Made by a program: the position numbers and the translations under genes | Notes under the pieces: model-generated | Told to the model about the DNA's origin: nothing | Database searches by the model: none | The model's input: only the letters and a program-made list of their open reading frames with translations | Source of the DNA: Euryarchaeota archaeon UBA256 | GTDB lineage: Archaea > Thermoplasmatota > Poseidoniia > Poseidoniales > Poseidoniaceae | Assembly: GCA_002494645.1 (NCBI GenBank) | Contig: DACE01000030.1 | Location: forward strand, 9,697-34,614 | Length of the DNA stretch: 24,918 nucleotides | Reading direction: 5' to 3' | Shown: positions 14,714 through 20,800 of the stretch, piece after piece | Layout: the number at the start of each line of letters is the position of its first letter | Position numbering within the stretch: position 1 is the stretch's first letter

Positions 14714-16814
14714 CCGGCGTCATTCCACTGGGCTGGAATACCAACATGCGCAAGGTTACGACGACATTTTCGCTGTCATCGTTGCCAACAGGGTTTCCAT
14801 TATTTGTCTCAAGCGAGACATCCATGTTCATCGTTCCGACCATTTCAGGGCTTGTCCCGAGGAATTCCAAGATGCCGATCAGGTCATTTTCCGTACCGTT
14901 CAATACATAATCGCCCGCACCGTTTTCGGCATACTGTGCTAAGTCGGTATTGGGGCGGATACTACCAACAACAGTCGTCGTATCACACGCCGTCGTCGTT
15001 CGTGTCGCATCATCGCTCTCTGAGAAAGGCCCTGCGAGACCGCTGTAATCGGGACTGGTGATAACATCGTCACACACGGCCGTGAAGGTTTCGCCCGTAT
15101 CGCTGTACGTGATGGTCAACTCGGCGAGCAACACGGCCGTCATCGTTTCATCAATGACGACAGAAAAGGTCTGGGTTCCTCCGTCTTCCAGCGACAGCGT
15201 TTGAGACTCTGTCCATTCGCTCACGGTGTAGGTGAGTTGGTACGCTCCATTGCCCGAACTTGCGCCATCACCTTCGGGGGCAAAGGCCTGATAGGAACCT
15301 TCCACGACAGCGAAGGAAGCAAATAAAATGCCAGCGGCGATGGCCATTGTCTTTTGTGTTGGTACGGCGTAACGTCCGAATGGATTGCTCACGGAATCAT
15401 GACGCCACCAGCAGAAGCCGAAGTGAACGGCAAATGCAGCCCCCATCCCCGGAACGGAGGGGAAGATTTCGTCCCCTAAGCCTAAGATTGACCAAACCAC
15501 AACGGCACTCATGGCTGCGATCATCATTGAAATCGAATGCGTTGTATCGGGCTCATAGCCAGCCATACGAATGAGAATGAGAGGAACAAAGATACCACCT
15601 AAACCGTAGACTGCCAAGACTACAAGGGCAAAGACGGAATCGCCAAAGCCAGGGAAACCTTGGCCAACGAGGGAAATCGCCGTCGCAAACATAGCAACGA
15701 CCAGCGTGACTCGCTTGGTCGTCTTGTGGTCCTGACTCCACTCTGGGCGTACGTCATCGGTGATGGCAGCGGTACAAGCCAACACCTGACTGTCAGCGGT
15801 TGACATGGTCGCGGCAAAAATCGATGCGAGAATCAAACCGCCGAGAAAGGGACTGAGTTCTGCCATGGCCAATTGAGGTAAACCGCTTTCAGCACCTTCG
15901 GCACCGAGTTCGGGGAGAAGAACACGGCAGGCTAGGCCGATGAGGAACATGAGGGCAATAAAGGGCGTTTGCCAGACGAAAAACCAAACCATTGCTTGCT
16001 TGCGGTCGTTGTCATCTTTCAGCGTCATGACTCGGGAAACGACTTGCGGTTGACCTGCAACACCCAATCCACCGAGGAAAAAGGCAGCAATCCAAAGCGT
16101 CGCCCCAAACATTAACCCGCTCGGAAAGATGTTGACCATGGCAGGGTCGATGGCATTCAATTCATTGTGCAATCCAGAAAGACCGCCCGTGCCTTTGAGG
16201 GCGACCACGCAGAGGATGGTGGAGCCGACGATCATGACGCAGGACTGGGCAGCATCTGTCCAAATCGAAGCGCGGATTCCACCAGCGTAACAGTAGGCGA
16301 CGACCAGGACGAATCCGATGAGAATACCAATGATTTCCGACCAGCCCAGCATGGTTTGTAGAGCAACACCGCCAGCGGTGAGTTGGGCGGCCGCATAGAT
16401 TGAAAGGAAAATGACTGAAAGAACAGCGGCGACTTTGGCTTCGGGCGAGCCGGCCGTTTTCGACACGAGCGATGACAAGGAGCGGATACCCCGTTCCTCA
16501 CCCTGTTGCTGGATGTACTTGTACAACCATATCCAGGCGACTAATTGCCCAAGAGTGGACACCAGTGCAATCCAAATGGCCGAGTAGCCCTGAATAAAAA
16601 TAAAGCCGATAAAACCGATGAACATGTAGCCTGAATTCCACGTGCTTACTGCGCTGAGGGCTGCCAAGGCGGGGTGCATTCCCCGGCCAGCAACAAGATA
16701 GTCGTCGGTCGTGTCTTCTTTGACGCGCATTGATGCAAGACCAACTCCGGCAAAGAAGCCCATGAAGAGCAAGAAGGACAGGAGGAGCGAAACATCGTTG
16801 GAAAGACCGAACAT
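14703..16814 (-). CDS. Sodium:solute symporter with C-terminal extracytoplasmic domain
   Basis: A 703-residue member of the sodium/solute symporter (SSS) family, in which PutP and sugar carriers fall. I count about 14 hydrophobic segments in residues 1-511, including family stretches TTDDYLVAGRGM, LSAVSTWNSGYMFIG, YCYAGGIRASIWTD and GLILASIFAATMSTADSQVL; the last is the sodium-site helix. The solute is not decidable. Residues 512-703 form an added polar, Thr/Asp-rich domain with predicted beta strands and a cysteine pair (C581, C610). With fourteen helices and an outside N-terminus this domain would lie outside the cell, where the cysteines could form a disulfide. PutP-type members usually end near 500 residues. 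The start at 16814 shares one base with the stop of the diphthine synthase gene (TAATG), so the two are probably translationally coupled. The gene overlaps the PqqB-like gene tail to tail. Confidence 0.9.
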   Translation of the reverse strand: MFGLSNDVSLLLSFLLFMGFFAGVGLASMRVKEDTTDDYLVAGRGMHPALAALSAVSTWNSGYMFIGFIGFIFIQGYSAIWIALVSTLGQLVAWIWLYKYIQQQGEERGIRSLSSLVSKTAGSPEAKVAAVLSVIFLSIYAAAQLTAGGVALQTMLGWSEIIGILIGFVLVVAYCYAGGIRASIWTDAAQSCVMIVGSTILCVVALKGTGGLSGLHNELNAIDPAMVNIFPSGLMFGATLWIAAFFLGGLGVAGQPQVVSRVMTLKDDNDRKQAMVWFFVWQTPFIALMFLIGLACRVLLPELGAEGAESGLPQLAMAELSPFLGGLILASIFAATMSTADSQVLACTAAITDDVRPEWSQDHKTTKRVTLVVAMFATAISLVGQGFPGFGDSVFALVVLAVYGLGGIFVPLILIRMAGYEPDTTHSISMMIAAMSAVVVWSILGLGDEIFPSVPGMGAAFAVHFGFCWWRHDSVSNPFGRYAVPTQKTMAIAAGILFASFAVVEGSYQAFAPEGDGASSGNGAYQLTYTVSEWTESQTLSLEDGGTQTFSVVIDETMTAVLLAELTITYSDTGETFTAVCDDVITSPDYSGLAGPFSESDDATRTTTACDTTTVVGSIRPNTDLAQYAENGAGDYVLNGTENDLIGILEFLGTSPEMVGTMNMDVSLETNNGNPVGNDDSENVVVTLRMLVFQPSGMTPVTT

Positions 16815-17707
16815 TATTCCCCACTCCGTTTCCACCGAAGGAGGGCCTTCTCTTCAACCTCACTCGTTCCCGCTGGGAAAATCAGGCAGTTCAAACGACC
16901 CCCAGGCTCGTCGGCCAAATTCCCCATTGTTGTGGTGACGATTCGCTGGTCCACTGTCCCCATATCGGAGCAAAGGATGACCTGTAATTCATCAATATCC
17001 TGCATCATGTAGCCTTTGACTACAGCCTGTTTGTGAGCCAAGAGGGCGATATCTTCAGATATCGGGTCGTCCGCAGTAAGGTCCAATTTCTTCCACATCA
17101 GCTGCATGGAGTGAACGGCGTCAGCGGGTTTCATCGGGCGTTGCTCCCCCGTCCCTTGCCCGGTGGGATCGAGGTCCAACAGGACGAGTGTGTGAAGATT
17201 CCGCGACCAGTTGACAGCCATCAATTCAAGGGGCGAAGTGGCAATCCAATCCCCGTAAGGATAGGTCAAGGTCACTTGACGGCCGAAGCGATAATTGGAC
17301 AGACCGACGGCTCCAGTTGCCACCGTTGTGATGGAGATGCCGTGGTACACGCGACATTCAATGCCAGCTTGTTCCGCCCGTAATTGCAGGTCAACATGCG
17401 TCGTGGCTTGGAGCGGGTCACCCACGACCAAAAGAGCCACAAGACCTTCTCGTGCGAGGGAAAACAACGCCTCGGGATGTTCAACCTCGGGGCGCATGAC
17501 ACGTTCAATTGCCCCGACCTCCTTCTCCAATCGGGCCAATTCATCATCGGGCCAAAGCGCCGTGTAAGCCTCATACCTTCGGTGGTCTGCGCTCTTGGCG
17601 GCATCAATGGCGGCCTGAGTCATGCCCTCCATCGAACCCATGCCCATGCCGATCAGTAAGAGGCCAGAGGAGGGGAATGAACCGTCTTCGTTTTCCTGTG
17701 CCGCCAT
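16814..17707 (-). CDS. dph5: Diphthine synthase (diphthamide biosynthesis methyltransferase)
   Basis: A 297-residue SAM-dependent methyltransferase of the tetrapyrrole-methylase fold. It methylates the 3-amino-3-carboxypropyl-histidine of elongation factor 2 in the diphthamide pathway found in archaea and eukaryotes. Numbered from the ATG at 17707: LLLIGMGMGSMEGMT (16-30) is the first SAM loop, YEAYTA (45-50) the second conserved block and VVGDPLQATTHVDL (94-107) the family hallmark. HGISITTVATGAVGLSNYRFG (122-142) follows, with PYGDW near 150. GGAGG seven bases upstream decides this start; the frame extends 13 codons further but would run into the divergent methyltransferase gene. The first ten residues are acidic and poorly conserved. 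The gene is divergent from the Trm5-like gene and precedes the symporter gene by a TAATG overlap. CbiF/CobA-type enzymes share the fold but lack the GDPLQATTH-type hallmark. Confidence 0.93.
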   Translation of the reverse strand: MAAQENEDGSFPSSGLLLIGMGMGSMEGMTQAAIDAAKSADHRRYEAYTALWPDDELARLEKEVGAIERVMRPEVEHPEALFSLAREGLVALLVVGDPLQATTHVDLQLRAEQAGIECRVYHGISITTVATGAVGLSNYRFGRQVTLTYPYGDWIATSPLELMAVNWSRNLHTLVLLDLDPTGQGTGEQRPMKPADAVHSMQLMWKKLDLTADDPISEDIALLAHKQAVVKGYMMQDIDELQVILCSDMGTVDQRIVTTTMGNLADEPGGRLNCLIFPAGTSEVEEKALLRWKRSGE

Positions 17708-17714
17708 GCTCAAA

Positions 17715-17719
17715 CCTCC
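17715..17719 (-). promoter_or_regulatory. Ribosome-binding site of dph5
   Basis: GGAGG on the minus strand, seven bases before the ATG at 17707. It settles the start in favour of the shorter protein. Confidence 0.8.
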
Positions 17720-17744
17720 GTGACGCTTGGATAGGGCGAAGGCC

Positions 17745-18836
17745 ATGCGTCATTTGAGAGTGCCGAGCGACCAAACCCAAGTTTGGTTGCATCGCTGTCG
17801 TCAAGAGGGGTGGCTCTCCAAAGCCTCAGTCCTTCAGTTGGATGAAGGCATGCGAGGTATACCGTTGCAGGACCACGCGCCCGAGGAGGAGGATGGAGTC
17901 TGGCAGGGGCATGTTATGGTTCACAGAGAGCCCAAACAACAGGGGCCAAGCCATTGGACTGACCAGCTTCCACCCGCTCTCAGAGCATTGCCGTTCAACA
18001 TCTGGCCGAGCGCCTACGAAATCCAAGGCGACGTCTTGATGGTCAAACTCGAGGCGAACGTTACCGAGCATCAACACGCCATCGCTCAGGCCATGCTCGA
18101 CCAATTGCCCAACGTCCGTATCGTATGCGCGGACAATGGTGTTAGCGGCGATTTCCGCGTACGTGAATTGACACCTCTCGTGAGTCGTGATGGGAACCTG
18201 TCGACTCGAACGCGAATTAAGGAACACGGCGCAATGATGTGGGTTGACCCGAGCGAAGCGTATTTTTCAGCCCGATTGTCAACCCAACGTCAAGAAAGCC
18301 TCGAACGATTGCAGTCTTTCCGTCAGCGTTTAGGCCGTGGCCTTGTGGTTGCGGACCCCTATGCTGGTGTCGGACCCTCCCTCCCGCTTCTTCTGTCTGA
18401 GCCAGACCTTTTGTCGGGCTACCTTGCAGGCGACCTCAATCCCAAGGCCGTTGACCTGCTGAGGCTGAATGTTGAAATTTGGTCTGCAAAGCACGGAGGC
18501 GAACTGAATCCAGCGTTACAGGTCTGTGATGATGCACGTGCCTGGCAACACGACCCCATGCGGTCGGGAATTGCGGATGCTCTTTTGGTCAATCTTCCTC
18601 ACGACAGTTTAGCCCATTTACCCGACCTTCTTCCCATTTTGAATCAATCCGGAGAACGCCTTTTGCGAGGATGGGCCATCGTAGAGCGGGCATCGCTTCC
18701 TCAAACGAAAGAAGACCTCATCGCCATCGCTGAAGGGGCTGGAGCGACTGCACAATCGGTTGAGGTCGAGGAAATCAAAGGGTTTTCAACGACGCGTTGT
18801 TTCATCGCATTTAACCTCATTTTGGCATGGGAATAA
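17745..18836 (+). CDS. Trm5-type tRNA (guanine37-N1) methyltransferase
   Basis: A 363-residue class I SAM-dependent methyltransferase of the Trm5/Taw2 family. Trm5 makes m1G37 next to the anticodon, which prevents frameshifting and starts wyosine synthesis; Taw2 acts later in the same pathway. From ATG 17745: a divergent N-terminal region, then DFRVRELTPL (136-145), MWVDPSEAYFSARLSTQR (165-182), the SAM motif VADPYAGVGPSLPLLL (202-217), GDLNPKAVDLLRLNVE (229-244) and NLPHDS (283-288). The N-terminal 100 residues look unlike the usual D1 domain. I prefer Trm5 because of the R-V-R-E-L segment and NLP, but Taw2 or another paralogue remains possible. The gene is divergent from dph5 (37 bases between starts), and its stop lies 38 bases before the small zinc-ribbon gene. 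Confidence 0.85.
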   Translation: MRHLRVPSDQTQVWLHRCRQEGWLSKASVLQLDEGMRGIPLQDHAPEEEDGVWQGHVMVHREPKQQGPSHWTDQLPPALRALPFNIWPSAYEIQGDVLMVKLEANVTEHQHAIAQAMLDQLPNVRIVCADNGVSGDFRVRELTPLVSRDGNLSTRTRIKEHGAMMWVDPSEAYFSARLSTQRQESLERLQSFRQRLGRGLVVADPYAGVGPSLPLLLSEPDLLSGYLAGDLNPKAVDLLRLNVEIWSAKHGGELNPALQVCDDARAWQHDPMRSGIADALLVNLPHDSLAHLPDLLPILNQSGERLLRGWAIVERASLPQTKEDLIAIAEGAGATAQSVEVEEIKGFSTTRCFIAFNLILAWE

Positions 18837-18874
18837 AGCGTTCACTTCATGAAGGCCAGCCTTGTCCCGTGGCC

Positions 18875-19000
18875 ATGGACAACATCGTCAAGTGCGACTG
18901 CGGTGCGAGCATCGACATTGCAGGTGTGACGCCTCGTAAAGATGGCACCAAAGTATGGTGCAAAGTCTGCGGCATCGTGACAACCCACCATCGCCGTTAA
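18875..19000 (+). CDS. Small zinc-ribbon protein
   Basis: A 41-residue basic protein with four cysteines spaced as one zinc site: C7 and C9 (KCDCG) and C29 and C32 (WCKVCG), ending in TTHHRR. The pattern fits a single zinc ribbon or treble-clef module, as in many small archaeal proteins of translation or transcription; the exact role is unknown. The same frame is open to an ATG at 18827, overlapping the end of the Trm5-like gene, which would add 16 residues including one more cysteine. I see no clear ribosome-binding site for either. Its stop TAA shares three bases (TTAA) with the stop of the M24 gene on the opposite strand. Four correctly spaced cysteines in so short a frame make a chance ORF unlikely. 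Confidence 0.6.
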   Translation: MDNIVKCDCGASIDIAGVTPRKDGTKVWCKVCGIVTTHHRR

Positions 19001-20049
19001 GCAGATGGCTCAACGGCACGGTCCTCAGGGCGTTCTTTTCTCCAACCCGCTAGGCCCACCAAACACAGAATTTCCAACAGCCCAACCGGTACAGGCAGAA
19101 AGCGCTCAACTTCTTCTTCACGGTCCGTAGGCGGCGTGAAGGCCATGGAACTATCGTAGTCTTCAACTTGGATCATGAACCAATCCAAATCACGTGGGAG
19201 TTCAGCAGTCATGAATTCGTGGTCTTCTTGATTGACCAAGAAATCATCTTCGATGCGTATGCCGAACCAACCGTCGAGATAGATGCCGGGTTCAATGGTA
19301 ATGGCGTCATAGGGCGCCAACGGTTGCTGGTTGTAGGACAGGCCGAATAAGGGGTCATCTGTACCACCGGAAAGCAAGGGTGGTTCGTGGACACATACGC
19401 CAAAACCATGACCGAGCGAATGAATAAAATTCTCACCAAACCCTTGTTCCTCGATGTGCGTTCTCGCAATGTCGTCCAGTGCCCATGCGGGGGTACCCGC
19501 TTCAATCAGCGGGAAGGTGAGATTCTGGGCGTCGTATACGGCCATGTATGCTTTGATGATCGTCTCGTTGGTGGTGCCACCTACCACATAACTACGGGTC
19601 ACATCACTCACCCAATCGTTGACCCGGGCGCCAAGGTCGACCACGACGACATCGCCAATTTGCACTTGTTTAGGTCCTGCTCCATCGTTTTCTGGGTCGC
19701 CGTGAGGGATGGCTCCGTTAGCACCAGAGGCAACGATGGTTGAGAAGGAAGGCCAGTTTGGGTTTGATCCATTTTCAATCATAGCCCGGTCAATTTCAGA
19801 GGCGATGGAAGCCTCTGATAGATTTGCTCCCATCAAGACCTGCCATAACATTTCACGGGCAACGTGTTGACCGACCTCGGCCAATCGAACGGCCTCTCGT
19901 ACCGAGTCGTCTTTGTTCGGAGAGATTCCGGTAGGTGAAGGGAATTTTCCTTCAAGAGCATTCGCTACTTCAGTCTCGCATGCCGCAGCAGGGGGCAAGG
20001 ATGCAAGAAGGAAGGTGAGCAGAACTCCCACAACAACAGTCTTCCGCAT
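18997..20049 (-). CDS. Secreted M24-family metallopeptidase (Xaa-Pro aminopeptidase-like)
   Basis: A 350-residue pita-bread-fold protein with all five family metal ligands: D138 (VVVVDLGAR), D149 (WVSDVTRSY), H214 (FIHSLGHGFG), E253 (ITIEPGIY) and E267 (GIRIEDDF). H116 (PHG) and H221 (VHEPP) match the accessory histidines. These proteins remove N-terminal residues, often before proline (aminopeptidase P, prolidase) or methionine. An N-terminal signal peptide (MRKTVVVGVLLTFLLASLPPAAA) precedes C24, a weak lipobox-like site, and a hydrophobic segment near 318-335 ends in a charged tail. The enzyme is therefore probably outside the cell and membrane-anchored, which suits trimming of imported peptides. 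Only the catalytic domain is present; the N-terminal domain of classical prolidases is missing. The gene is divergent from guaA subunit A (82 bases between starts). Confidence 0.9.
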   Translation of the reverse strand: MRKTVVVGVLLTFLLASLPPAAACETEVANALEGKFPSPTGISPNKDDSVREAVRLAEVGQHVAREMLWQVLMGANLSEASIASEIDRAMIENGSNPNWPSFSTIVASGANGAIPHGDPENDGAGPKQVQIGDVVVVDLGARVNDWVSDVTRSYVVGGTTNETIIKAYMAVYDAQNLTFPLIEAGTPAWALDDIARTHIEEQGFGENFIHSLGHGFGVCVHEPPLLSGGTDDPLFGLSYNQQPLAPYDAITIEPGIYLDGWFGIRIEDDFLVNQEDHEFMTAELPRDLDWFMIQVEDYDSSMAFTPPTDREEEVERFLPVPVGLLEILCLVGLAGWRKERPEDRAVEPSA

Positions 20050-20131
20050 GAAGTACCTAGCCCACCCCTCCTCTTTGAAGCATCGGCATATTCATGGTCG
20101 TCCCACCACCACCAAGGAATGAGTGAAGCCC

Positions 20132-20719
20132 ATGTCAGACAAAGCTCTCGTCATCGATGTCGTGGATAACGGAGGGCAATGGACACATCGGGAATGGAGA
20201 ATGTTGCGTTACCTCAAAGTGGACACACAAATCATCCCGAACACAACACCTGTTGAGGAATTGCGAGAGTTGGACGGCTTGATTCTCTCTGGCGGGGCCG
20301 CCCGTATCGGCTTGACTGGTGAGTTGGGCAATTGTGCGGCCTTTTTGGAACTTGACATTCCCATCCTGGGTATCTGTGCTGGCCACCAATTCATGGCGCG
20401 CCATTACGGGGGGGACGCTCGTGAATCACTCATTCCAGAATTCGGTGCGATGGAACTTCAACTCCACGATGGTGGAGGTAAGATTTTCGCAGGCACCAAT
20501 GAAACTCAAACCGTATGGGAATCTCATAACGACGAAGTCCACGAAGTTCCCGAGGGCTTCTTTATCACCGCAAGCAGCCCTTCATGCGCCGTACAAGGCA
20601 TGGAAAATGAACAAGGCGACCGGTTCGGTCTCCAGTTCCACCCCGAAGTCAACGATTCCGAGTTCGGGAAAGAAATGTTTGAAAATTTCGTGAAGGTTTG
20701 TGAAGCAGCGCGAACATGA
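20132..20719 (+). CDS. guaAA: GMP synthase glutamine amidotransferase subunit A
   Basis: A 195-residue class I glutamine amidotransferase corresponding to the free-standing glutaminase subunit of the two-subunit archaeal GMP synthase. It frees ammonia from glutamine for the ATP-dependent subunit B that converts XMP to GMP. The triad is visible: C82 in LGICAGHQFMA, H170 and E172 in LQFHPEVNDS; the oxyanion region is LILSGGAAR (50-58). The opening VIDVVDNGGQWTHREWRML is typical of this subunit. The ATG at 20132 follows AAGGAATGAG; the frame has a GTG three codons earlier. The PP-loop subunit is not in the window. Other class I amidotransferases (PabA/TrpG, CarA) differ at the N-terminus, so I am fairly sure. 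Confidence 0.9.
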   Translation: MSDKALVIDVVDNGGQWTHREWRMLRYLKVDTQIIPNTTPVEELRELDGLILSGGAARIGLTGELGNCAAFLELDIPILGICAGHQFMARHYGGDARESLIPEFGAMELQLHDGGGKIFAGTNETQTVWESHNDEVHEVPEGFFITASSPSCAVQGMENEQGDRFGLQFHPEVNDSEFGKEMFENFVKVCEAART

Positions 20720-20770
20720 ACACGCATCACCATTTTTGGGCAAATTCTGCGGAATTGCTAATCAATAGAC

Positions 20771-20778
20771 TTAATATG
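20771..20778 (+). promoter_or_regulatory. Possible archaeal TATA box before the LDLa-like surface protein gene
   Basis: TTAATATG lies in a locally AT-rich stretch about 26 bases before the ATG at 20801. An archaeal TATA box there would put the transcript start almost on the start codon, giving a leaderless or very short leader message. GGAAG just before the ATG would then act only if the leader is longer. Weak consensus, by eye. Confidence 0.35.
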
Positions 20779-20800
20779 GACAAAATAGCGGGAAGAATTG

